Of a stretch of 64,000 nucleotides of DNA, positions 35,101-40,800 are shown piece by piece. Numbering within the stretch: the stretch's first letter is position 1; each line of letters begins with the position of its first letter. Source of the stretch: Bursaphelenchus xylophilus (Eukaryota; Nematoda; Chromadorea; Rhabditida; Aphelenchoididae); NCBI GenBank assembly GCA_904066235.2, contig CAJFCV020000002.1, positions 1,860,001-1,924,000 on the forward strand, in the 5' to 3' direction. The notes under the pieces were generated by a model that did no database searches, had not been told where the DNA came from, and saw only the letters and a program-made list of their open reading frames with translations. A program made the translations under genes and the position numbers.

Positions 35101-36645
35101 GGGAACTCCAAGTCGGTCGACTTTGAGACCACTCGGTTTACGGTAACCTCGACTTCGACTCGAGTGTCGCCGATGCGCTTGAAAATCCCGGACCAGGAAA
35201 TGAACTTGCTCAGCTCCAGCGAGGAGATGAGAACGGTCTCCTCGCTGACTTCCAGCCACTCTCCGGCCTCATCCGTCGAACAACAACAGCCCTCGCCGAT
35301 GCCGGTGGATTCGGATCAGGAGGAGAAGAAGGACAAAATCGTGCCGCTGGCGCTCTCCGCAACCGGCGAAACAACCCCCCGACTGCCCTTTCAAATGATC
35401 CAACATCAGAGCGGGGACGATGATGACGCGCCAATCGTTGCCACGCCGCCAGCACGTCAACAACCTCCGGTTTTTTTCGCTGGTGATGTTGAGGGCGCGC
35501 CGAAACTCAAATCACAGAATTCCAGCTCGTCCAGCTCGAATCAGTCGCAGAGCAGTATAATACATCAGAGTCCGGCGAGTACGACGGCTCCGCCCGGCTT
35601 GAGCCGGGTCAGTTCGATGGGGGTGGTGAGGAGAAAGTCGTGGAGAACGCATTATGTGAGACCGAATAAAAGTCTGGATCAGGAGGGCACTCCGAAAGAG
35701 GTGAGTGAGATTTACTGTAAGGGCTGTAAGGGCCTTTGAATAAGGGCTATAGAGGAGATCTACTCTTGTAAAATACGACGGAGCAAGTATTGTATTTTAA
35801 TAAGTCTAAAATTGCTCGAAAGAAGGCTAAAAATTGTACAGGGTATCCCAATATCAGTCTGTCGGGAAAACAATGAGCATTGCGCTAGTCGCATCGTTGA
35901 AGTGAAAAGTAATCTGATTTTGCTGCGATACAACTCGCTTTCTCAGCGGCAATACGATTTTTTATGAGACAGCTTTTTCATTATTTTCCCGACAGACTGA
36001 TAAGGGGCCGCCGGTCAAGCTAAAATAAACGTTTTTCAACAACATTTTTTTGAGACCAGATCGGGAAAGGATCGTTTTTTTTTGTAGATAGACAGTAAAC
36101 CTGACTTTTCATAGAGTATGTGAGACTTTATTGAGTATGTAGGACCTGATACAGTGGGAGACCTGATCCAGTGGCAAAAAACGTACCATTTTGCATCCGG
36201 GAAGTATCAAAAATGTGGCAAAATGCTTCGCTTTCCAAGTGAAAAAACTCCGATTTCAAAAGCGCGACCGCTCTTTTTGTGAAGGGCCCTTCAAAACGAA
36301 GTTTTTCTCACTTGGAGAGGAAAGCATTTTGCCACATTTTTGATCCTTTCCGGATGCAAAATGGTACGTTTTTTGCCACTGGATCAGGTCCCCCACTGTA
36401 GCCCGCTAAAGATCAGAGTAACTAAATCTAGAGCCATTTTATTCACAGTAATTTTTCAGAAAGACGTCACGGAGACCTCCCACTCGACTCCGATCCGCTA
36501 TCCCTCCTCTACCTCGATGCGACGAGCATCGGCAACGGAAGCCGAAACTCCCGAGCCGTCCAAGATCCTGATCCGTCGCAAGTCCTCCGGCTCCAGCGTC
36601 AAGTCCAAGGTCCCGATCCAGGCGCGCAAATCCACTCAGATCTGA
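2167..36645 (+). CDS. RhoGAP-domain protein, long isoform (multi-exon)
   Basis: Predicted GTPase-activating protein for Rho-family GTPases. Coding exons by splice sites: 2167-2476, 23377-23511, 24427-24747, 24816-24944, 26408-26737, 27299-27521, 27969-28250, 28743-28920, 33855-34094, 34814-35700 and 36460-36645 (stop). The GAP domain spans 27299-28920. The catalytic arginine-finger motif appears as DIWRAPGN, with Arg at 27411-27413, followed by the helical core ending in ADAIGISVAPSLF. The N-terminal exons are basic, proline-rich and low in complexity (MIPFSPHPSSGEAYK start). The C-terminal exons are acidic, then Ser/Gln/Pro-rich, as in disordered regulatory tails. Exon phases agree everywhere except between 24944 and 26408, where one extra base (mod 3) is needed, so an exon is probably missing from this model. 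The ATG at 2167 is the first in frame. Membership of the RhoGAP family is firm; the subfamily is not assigned. Confidence 0.85.
3004..3495. repeat. three family-B palindromes in a row
   Basis: Three roughly 150-base inverted repeats at about 3007-3146, 3174-3326 and 3346-3494. Each is bounded by the TGTCGGGAAAATAATG terminus and its complement CATTATTTTCCCGACA. Interiors carry CGCATCG, TCGCGGCAAAATC or similar words. The middle copy has a decayed right end. They lie in the RhoGAP first intron. Confidence 0.85.
4018..4173. repeat. palindromic repeat, family B
   Basis: Inverted repeat with ends ATCAGGCTGTCGGAAAGATAATG and its near-complement ending in CCGACATACTGAT. It carries the usual CGCGTCG...AAGCAATTTG...CGACAC interior of the family. 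Confidence 0.8.
4463..5365. mobile_element. family-C foldback element with exon-like cargo
   Basis: A roughly 900-base element. Its outer ends ACAGGGTGGGGCATCTTTG and CAAAGATGCCCCACCCTGT are exact complements flanked by TA, as for Tc1/mariner-type insertions. The inverted arms run about 260 bases, through the CAGCCAACCCCATTTTG segment and a segment similar to TTTTTCGGTCTTTCCCGG. The centre (about 4730-5090) is not palindromic. It carries a 24-base direct duplication (AAAAGTGAAGATCAACCTCC... at 4776-4823), an open stretch reading EFVEWSLLKAFPQFWPKF, and an intron-like piece ending in TTTTCAG near 4919. The central part may be captured host exon sequence or transposase remains. Confidence 0.75.
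5411..5663. repeat. palindromic repeat, family A
   Basis: Starts CAGTGGGGACCTGATCCA and ends with the complementary GATCAGCTCCCCCACTG then TA. Both halves contain the TTTTGCATCC/GGATGC and AAAGAGCGCNCTTTTGAAAT core words. It sits directly beside the family-C element that ends at 5365. Confidence 0.85.
6175..6500 (-). repeat. degenerate family-D relative
   Basis: Reverse-complement relative of the family-D palindromes. The GAGAGCGG / CGCTCTCCGC and GAATATCTCGG segments are recognisable, and the right side ends in AAAATCTGAGCGTCGCATTT. It is only partly palindromic and lacks one clean terminus. Confidence 0.55.
6614..6875. repeat. palindromic repeat, family A
   Basis: TA-CAGTGACTGAACTGATCC at the left and GGATCAGGTCCGCGACTG-TA at the right, with the standard family-A halves between. 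TA on both sides fits a target-site duplication. Confidence 0.85.
7150..9540. other. intron stretch without recognised gene
   Basis: Part of the RhoGAP first intron. Positions 8690-9190 are somewhat richer in G+C and contain pyrimidine tracts and GGGCC/GGCCC words, but open frames on both strands are interrupted and none shows exon signals. Around 8040-8080 there is a short direct repeat of a GCCGAGC word. Nothing else is supported. Confidence 0.4.
9543..9691. repeat. palindromic repeat, family B
   Basis: Inverted repeat from CAGTCCGTCGGGAAAATAATG to CATTATTTTCTCGACATACTG, with the GAGCACAATGTCGC and TTTGCCGCGGC interior words of the family. Confidence 0.85.
9841..10037. repeat. palindromic repeat, family A, short copy
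   Basis: Flanked by TA. Ends CAGTAAGGGACCTGATCCAG and CTGGATCAAGTCACTG are complementary. The central GC-rich part of the family is deleted, leaving a nearly perfect hairpin around CTTTCAAAACAAAG. Confidence 0.85.
10050..10735. other. GC-richer unique block in first intron
   Basis: A non-repetitive block with clearly higher G+C than its surroundings and long simultaneous open frames on both strands, which is a composition effect. No ATG plus donor pair in the right phase for the RhoGAP exons was found with confidence. It could hold a promoter or 5' UTR exon of an alternative transcript. Confidence 0.3.
10975..11180. repeat. dispersed repeat, GTCCTTC...GGACTAGT type
   Basis: Imperfect inverted repeat with ends similar to TCCTTCAGGAAAGTCG and GGACTAGTAT and the GCGCAATAGGCTTTTTT segment. 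Related copies lie at about 235-417, 7010-7150, 42998-43182 and 45230-45420. Confidence 0.6.
11236..11691. repeat. palindromic repeat, family D
   Basis: A roughly 455-base element with ends ACAGGGGAAGTACTCCAAGT and the complementary ACTTGGAGTACTTCCCCTGT. Subterminal TCTGAGCGTCGCACTTGGAG pairs with GACGCTCAGATTT. The interior carries GCTCGCGCTTTGCGGGCG and its counterpart GCAAAGCGCGAGCTAGGA. Two more full copies lie at 21.6 and 58.7 kb. Confidence 0.85.
11692..14306. other. AT-rich intron stretch without recognised gene
   Basis: RhoGAP first intron. Poly-A/T rich with runs of AAATTTT and TTTTTTG. The exact 10-mer GTAAAATACG occurs at 12400, 13205 and 13395. A self-complementary AATTACATTTATT / AATAAATGTAATT hairpin lies near 12340-12373. 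No exon is supported. Confidence 0.45.
14307..14558. repeat. palindromic repeat, family A
   Basis: TA-CAGTGGGCGACCTGATCC to GGTTCAGGTCTCCTGCTG-TA, with complementary halves centred on GCGCCCGCTC. A typical family-A copy with intact TA flanks. Confidence 0.85.
14590..15250. other. GC-rich unique block with long overlapping open frames
   Basis: The most GC-rich stretch of the long intron, with GGCGGC and CCGCCGCCGGC words and polypyrimidine runs. Frames stay open on both strands for 150-250 codons, but the + strand frame begins inside a family-A repeat and there is no supported ATG-exon-donor series. It could be a promoter-proximal region or CpG-rich first exon of an alternative RhoGAP transcript. 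Function unknown. Confidence 0.35.
16140..16215 (+). other. tRNA-like remnant (degenerate Pol III boxes)
   Basis: TGGCGCAGTGGATAG matches a tRNA A box, and AGTTCGGTTCCCG about 45 bases later matches a B box. The implied stems pair poorly, so this is a pseudo-tRNA or SINE-like relic and not a working tRNA gene. Confidence 0.4.
17140..17300. repeat. two copies of the GGGTCCCACCACGAAAAC motif
   Basis: Two copies about 130 bases apart, each followed by CTG. The same motif or its complement recurs at 27.69, 27.81, 30.91, 48.14, 48.62 and 48.75 kb, so it is a dispersed repeat terminus. Confidence 0.7.
17905..18300. repeat. GCACNGTGC array
   Basis: About 15-17 copies of the self-complementary core GCAC(T/C/A)GTGC, separated by 15-30 bases of T-rich sequence such as GAAATTTTTGAATTTTT. 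Orientation of the flanks is mixed. Similar arrays occur at 26.78-27.26 and 28.29-28.64 kb. Confidence 0.8.
18300..18560. other. unique, compositionally distinct block
   Basis: A mixed-composition stretch between AT-rich repeats, containing short inverted words such as GGGTTTCGAAACC. No open frame or known RNA was recognised. It may be a conserved regulatory element or an old insertion. Confidence 0.25.
18728..18805 (+). other. tRNA-like remnant
   Basis: TGGTATAGTGGCAGTGAG resembles the A-box region of Gly/Glu tRNAs, and GCGGGTTCGATGCCGGG resembles a T arm with B box. The acceptor and anticodon stems do not close well. Read as a tRNA pseudogene or SINE head. Confidence 0.45.
20590..21060. 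repeat. family-D related sequence, degenerate
   Basis: Contains GCAGCCGAGATATTCAACGG followed by GTCGGAAAAAGTTTTTGGCC and the TTTTTTGTGGAAAT segment shared with family D interiors. The terminal inverted repeats are not clear. Confidence 0.5.
21620..22075. repeat. palindromic repeat, family D
   Basis: Ends ACAAGGGAAGTACTCCTAGT and CACTTGGAGTACTTCCTCT. The interior is nearly the same as the copy at 11.24-11.69 kb, with GCTCGCGCTTTGCGGGCG and GCAAAGCGCGAGCTAGGA. A degenerate relative follows at 22140-22400. Confidence 0.85.
24087..24332. mobile_element. head-to-head 5S rRNA/tRNA-like hybrid element
   Basis: A 246-base segment bounded by CGTATTTTAC (24087-24096) and its exact complement GTAAAATACG (24323-24332). 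On the + strand, 24255-24281 agrees with the internal part of nematode 5S rRNA as I recall it (key words GTCCGATCTGGCAAG then TTAAGCAACG), followed by a tRNA B-box-like GAGTTCGAGTCCGG at 24296-24309. On the - strand the left half has an A-box-like GGCGGAGTGGTAACGCG (24170-24184), the same 5S core with a few changes (24138-24166) and a B-box-like GGGTTCGATACC (about 24109-24121). This looks like two inverted copies of a SINE-like element with mixed 5S and tRNA promoter parts, lying in a RhoGAP intron. Confidence 0.6.
24957..25330. repeat. tandem repeat, about 106-base unit
   Basis: About 3.5 units starting with GTGCAAATTTCAAC followed by TTCTGCGACAAAATTTTTTCG and AAAATCGCTGAAAATCCG. It lies immediately after the RhoGAP exon that ends at 24944. 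Confidence 0.8.
25384..25485 (+). other. coding-like stretch, candidate missed RhoGAP exon
   Basis: The + strand reads GISDLLGNVFCSLLCRCK inside an otherwise repeat-filled intron, with balanced base composition and a possible acceptor (AATACAG) just upstream. The RhoGAP model needs one more base mod 3 between 24944 and 26408, so an extra exon is expected here. The phases tried by hand did not join without a stop, so this remains a candidate only. Confidence 0.25.
25630..26340. repeat. tandem repeat, about 118-base unit
   Basis: About six units containing GAAAAATAAAATTGATGAAAAA, AGAAATCGCTCCAAAT and ACATTTTCAGGACTATTCAGC, separated by TTTTGAGCGATTTTT. Each unit includes a TTTTCAG word that mimics an acceptor, directly before the true acceptor of the exon starting at 26408. 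Confidence 0.8.
26775..27258. repeat. GCACNGTGC array in a RhoGAP intron
   Basis: About 20 copies of GCAC(A/G/C)GTGC interleaved with AAATTTTTGAAAATTTTT and GCGAACA(A/G)TAGAAAAT. It fills almost the whole intron between the exons ending at 26737 and starting at 27299. Two larger internal units repeat with a GCACCGTGCGAACA(A/G)TAG word. Confidence 0.85.
28288..28645. repeat. GCACNGTGC cluster in a RhoGAP intron
   Basis: About eight copies of GCAC(A/T)GTGC with T-rich spacers, in the intron between the exons ending at 28250 and starting at 28743. Confidence 0.75.
29390..29970. repeat. TTACTGTAA cluster
   Basis: More than ten copies of TACTGTA or its complement, several as inverted pairs such as TTACTGTAATTTTGTTACAG. 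It occupies the intron just before the alternative terminal exon at 30060. Confidence 0.7.
30060..30637 (+). CDS. alternative terminal exon of the RhoGAP gene (short isoform)
   Basis: An acceptor (TTTTGTAG) at 30059 opens a 578-base frame that continues in phase from the exon ending at 28920 and ends in TAA at 30635-30637. The encoded 192-residue tail starts NSSKPDTTTFSTML and is rich in Ser, Arg, Ala and Pro, without a recognised domain. The exon ending at 28920 leaves one base, and both this exon and the one at 33855 accept that phase. The two ends are therefore alternatives, either terminal here or skipping to 33855. An ATTAAA element lies just after the stop. Confidence 0.75.
30905..30940. 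repeat. GTGGTGGGACCC motif copy
   Basis: Single copy of TTTTCGTGGTGGGACCCAAA, the dispersed motif also seen at 17, 27 and 48 kb. Confidence 0.65.
31831..31915. repeat. half copy of family B
   Basis: Left end TTTGTCGGGAAAATAATGAGC with the following GTCGCTGCGTTGAAT and GCTGAAGTGAAAA segment. The right inverted half is missing. Confidence 0.7.
32131..32978. mobile_element. nested insertion: family B split by family C with family D inside
   Basis: A family-B palindrome begins at 32131 (TCAGTCTGTCGGGAAAATAATG) and resumes at 32851 through 32978 (ends CGACAGACCGAT). It is interrupted by a family-C element at 32151-32850 with complementary ends TACAGGGTGCGGCAATTTTT and GAAAAATTGCCGCACCCTGTA and TA at both joins. 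Inside that, 32337-32640 holds family-D like sequence (ATGCGACTCTCAGATTT, GATATTCAACGATTCTTTGCGG). The uninterrupted family-B relative at 34431-34581 shows the empty-site arrangement. The block lies in the long-isoform intron. Confidence 0.8.
32993..33145. repeat. palindromic repeat, family B
   Basis: Ends TTTGTCGGAAAAATAATGAGC and GCTCATTATTTTCCCGACAA. It starts only about 15 bases after the nested family-B copy. Confidence 0.85.
33388..33541. repeat. palindromic repeat, family B
   Basis: Near-perfect ends ATCAGTCTGTCGGGAAAATAATG and its complement CATTATTTTCCCGACAGACTGAT, with a GCTGAAGTGAAAAGCA interior. Confidence 0.9.
34430..34743. repeat. two adjacent family-B palindromes
   Basis: Copies at about 34431-34581 and 34593-34742, only about 12 bases apart. 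The first is the variant with GTGGATTTACGCCC and GACGGCTAACCGC inside, matching the interrupted copy at 32.1-33.0 kb. The second is the GAGCA/TGCTC variant and ends about 70 bases before the RhoGAP exon starting at 34814. Confidence 0.85.
35852..36002. repeat. palindromic repeat, family B
   Basis: Ends ATCAGTCTGTCGGGAAAACAATG and TCATTATTTTCCCGACAGACTGAT, in the last intron of the RhoGAP long form. Confidence 0.9.
36150..36400. repeat. palindromic repeat, family A
   Basis: TA-flanked copy with ends CAGTGGGAGACCTGATCCAG and CTGGATCAGGTCCCCCACTG. It ends about 60 bases before the last RhoGAP exon. Confidence 0.9.
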
Positions 36646-37882
36646 GAGGTCACTTCACACTGTACTAGTCGCTTAGTTGGAAAATAGTCGCTTTAGTCCG
36701 TGCGAGATTTGGATATAACTGTCTTTTATTTGGCCAAATCGAATTTTCACTCACTCCGAGTCTTACTGAGTAATTTTTTTGCACTGTAAAATCTGCGTTT
36801 TACACATTTTGCCTTGTCAGTTCACTCAATTTCTCACAAATCAAATGAAAACAGCCCGAAAATGTCCTTCAATTGCGAACTCCCGAAAATGTCTTTCATT
36901 TTACGTTGTCTTGTGCATTATTTGTCGTTGTGGTAGGTTCTATGGTATCTTTTAATTTGTAACTAAATTCAATTTTTTGAGTGTTGGAGGGGAAGAAAGG
37001 CCTAAATATTGGAAAAATTTGCACAGAGGCGTCTGAAATGCTTCAAAAAAGGCGGGATCACTTTTGATACTTTTGGATACCTTTTGATACTTTTGGATAC
37101 TTTTTGATACCTTTTGATACTTTTTGATACCTTTGCGTGAAACTGTCACAAAATCTGTTTGCACAGCAAAATAGCACAAAACTAATTATTTTTTGAAGCA
37201 AAAAGGCCAATTTTTGGGCATTTTTTCCAAAAATACCCAAAAATCCCCTCCGGCAAAATATTTTTGCTTACGATTAACTCAATTTTATTTTGCATGTTCA
37301 ATTGTATCCTTTAACTTTTTTCTTGCCTCCTCCATTGTTCTCCAATTACTCCGATTTTTCGATTACTCCACGATAATCCCCTCCACATTTCAACGTCCCG
37401 TTTCACTTTCCGACGCTGAGTCGGTGCGAAAGTCTTTCCCAAACCCCCAATGTTGGTACAATGTCCCGTCGAAAACACTTAGGAATGTCCCTGGAAAAGT
37501 GCCAAAAGTGTGTAAAAGCCAAAGAAATAATCAAATACTCTCCGATTTTTGTGGATTTTTTTCGGATTTTGGAGACCGATTTTTTGTCGGAAATTTTTTG
37601 AAAACTCCAAAAACCTTTTGTTTTTTTGGAGTTTCAAGATATTTTTGCGAAAATTACAGTATCCAAGCTCCTCGAAAAGTCCCGTTTTAGAGGTCCAAAA
37701 CAATGCCAATTGTCACCTCGTTGTCTTGCGCGGCCCTCCGGCCATTTGCCATTTTTATTTTCGTCTGCCAAATTCTCAATTTTGCCGTATGTGATTTTGA
37801 ATATTTAAAATATTTCATAATTAATAAATGGTTTTTATTTAATCCAATATTGATCTGCTAAACATTATGAAAATCAAATTTT
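36646..37882. other. convergent intergenic region with GATAC minisatellite
   Basis: Lies between the 3' ends of the RhoGAP (+) and DEG/ENaC (-) genes. Positions 37060-37135 hold about seven direct copies of a 10-13 base TTTTGGATAC/TTTTTGATACC unit. No gene is supported; short frames on both strands are AT-driven. It presumably contains the RhoGAP 3' UTR. Confidence 0.6.
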
Positions 37883-37886
37883 TTAT
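37877..37886 (-). terminator. poly(A) signal overlapping the DEG/ENaC stop codon
   Basis: On the - strand the end of the frame reads AGT CAA TAA AAA, so the TAA stop (37885-37883) lies inside an AATAAA hexamer. If this signal is used, the 3' UTR would be only a few bases to a few tens of bases long. Confidence 0.5.
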
Positions 37887-40800
37887 TGACTCTTTTTGTC
37901 TTGACTATTCAGCAATGAAGTGCTGCTGCCAGCATGCTCCATTGGCGGTTTTGAGTCATTGCTGGCGACCCTCCTGGAGTCTGCGCTCTGACTCTCCTTG
38001 CCATAGTCATGAATCGAGCCCAAATCGGTGACGGCGGGCACTGGAGCCGCTTCAGCAATCATCGGGGGAATATGAGAGTCGCGGCTGTTGAGTTTGTTCA
38101 GCGATTTTTGTTGGAGTTTCAACTGAAAATTAAAGAAAAATGAATTCATTGCGTTACAAAAAAATTGCAAAGTCTTCAGTCATAAACACTTTCAAGATTT
38201 TCAAACGGTCATTGTTGACATTTTAGTCGCTGATTTTCGCCGTGGGTAGTCGGTATGGTACGTAACGAAATTTTATCGGCCTTGCGACACCCGGCTCGAG
38301 TTGGGACGTTAGTTTTTTTTTTATTTTGACATTATTTAGTTGGAGTTCGGTAAAGTCTCCAAAAAAGTTAACATAAAATAACTACAGTGAAGGACCTTAT
38401 CCAGTGGCAAAAAACGTACCATTTTGCATCCAGGAAGCATAAAAAATGTGGCAAAATACCTCCCCTCTTCAAGTGAAAAAGCTTTGTTTTGAAGGGCGTG
38501 TTCTTTTTCCTCACAAAAAGGGTGGGCGCGCTTTTGAAATTAGAGTTTTTTTTCACTTGGAGAGGGAAGCATTCTGCGACATTTTTGATACTTCCCGGAT
38601 GCAAAATGGAACGTTTTTTTCACTGGATCAGGTCCCTCACTGTATCAGTCTATCGTTAAAAAACGTGGAAGGTCGTCGCGCCTTTGAATCGACCATCATT
38701 ACAAATTTGGTGTGTAACTGCTCAACAAGGGTTCCAAATTTTTCTCCGTTTAGTGCCCTCCTTACCTGACTATCAAACTGATCAAAGTAATCGTAATTCT
38801 CGAGATCTGGTGGGTCAGGTTTGATGATGTAATATGCGATCAAGATGGCTCCCAGAGTTACCAACTCAAATATCGAAATCACACTCATCCCAAGCCATAA
38901 ACCCAGTTGGCCTCCAGTATCAGCGATCAGATTTACCAACTGAAAGAAAACATGTTTTTAGGGTGACAACGAAAGGGCCAAGAGCCGCTTAAAACTTGCT
39001 GTATACGAGGCCGTCTCAACACTGCTTTGCCAGGAGGTTCGTTCATAGTAGATCTCGATCAAAACGGTATTGTTCTTGTACCAGGCAATGCATTCTGCGG
39101 TTGTCGTCCAAAACGCTGTGGATTCGCTCATGTTCAGACATTGAGCCGGCTGAAATATTATATCAGTTGCTGGGAAAATAATGAGCACTCTGTAGCATCG
39201 AAAATGGCATCGCCACCGGGAAAGTTAATTGTATTGCGACAAAATCAAGTTGCATCATTTCGGTTCAGCGATACGATCGGTGCAACGACATTGCGCTCAT
39301 TATCTTCCCGACAAACTAATAGCACAATCAAAGTAAAAAAATTCTTGAGGACCGAGTCATGGGTCTACCAGGGCTTCGAAAAGGAGATGAAAGTCATAAC
39401 AAACGTCAGCGTCGACGACTCACCGTATACGATCTGGCCGGCCATACCGCCTGCGACATGGAAATTTGATAATACGACTGGCTGAAAAATGAAAATGGGG
39501 CTACGTGGGCCAAAGCGCCTCGAACAAATTAAGACTTTAGCAATTTGAGTGATCAACTATAGAAATTTGCCAAGTGCGACATTGATTGTGTGATTTTATT
39601 GAAGGTTTTGAGAACCTGTACCAATGTGTGAACGAGGTCATAAATCAAAAATTTTCTTCTCGGAAAGCAAGGGTTTGTCTCGGCTAGACAAGAAAACACA
39701 GCCATAAGACTTCTCCAAAATTCTATTTGCGACAAAACACCATGTTCATTAAATTTTGGCCACGTAAATCTTGGGATTAGTGCAGTTCAAGTGCATTAAA
39801 CAGCAATTGCTCTAAAGATCCTACAGACAAAACAGACTTACTCACAACTTGGCGGACAATTACAAGAACTGATACTGAACGCTTCCGTGGTATTTGTTAT
39901 TCCATTTTCGTTGATAATCTCGTCCGCACAGTCCACTAAAAACGAGAACTTTATAAGTAATGCAGGAGAAATTTTTTACGTTATACATTTTTTATGCAAA
40001 CAATGCCAACTTACTTGCGGTATTTGAGTCGTTGCTCTTGTAGCAAGAGGAGACGGAGACGTCCGACGGGTAATTGTATTGTGGATCATAGCAACCACAG
40101 CTCGAAATTATCGCGTCCTGAAGGCAGCTGCGAATGCAGGCTTCGACCTAAAAATAAGGAACTTTGAAGAACACAGTGGAATTTACGAGTCTGTCGGGAA
40201 AATAATGAGCACTCTATCGCATCGAAAATCATATCGTCGCTGAGAAAATAAATTGTGTCGCCGAAAATCAAATCGCTCTTCTCTTCATTGACGCGATTTT
40301 CGATGCGAATAGTGTTCATTATTTTTTTGACAGCCTGATACAACGAAAATTTATTGGTTTCCTGCGCTTCGTTTTCCCAAAATCCGGTCCTTCCTCAAAC
40401 GTCTGGCAAGAAACTGGGCCGCTAAAAGAACTTGCGTCAACCGCTAAAAGATCTTGCAAGAGCATTTGGGATGGGACTGTTTGCAGGTAAAACCAATATT
40501 TTTTATTTCAAACGTTTCTCATATCAGCCTGTCGGGAAAATAATGAACATCATGTCGCTGAAGTGAAAAGCAATTTGATTTTGCCGCGACACATTTCATT
40601 TTCTCCACGGCGATGCGGTTTTCGATAGGGCAGAGATTGCTCATTATTTTCCCGACAGACTGATATTATAGAAAATTTTCAAATTTTACATAGAAACTCA
40701 CTTCGTATTTATTCCCATAATAGTCGTTCAAATCCGTCGCATTATTCACGCAAGTCGAGTAGGGATGGCCCAACTTTTTCCTCTCAAAATACTTCACTCC

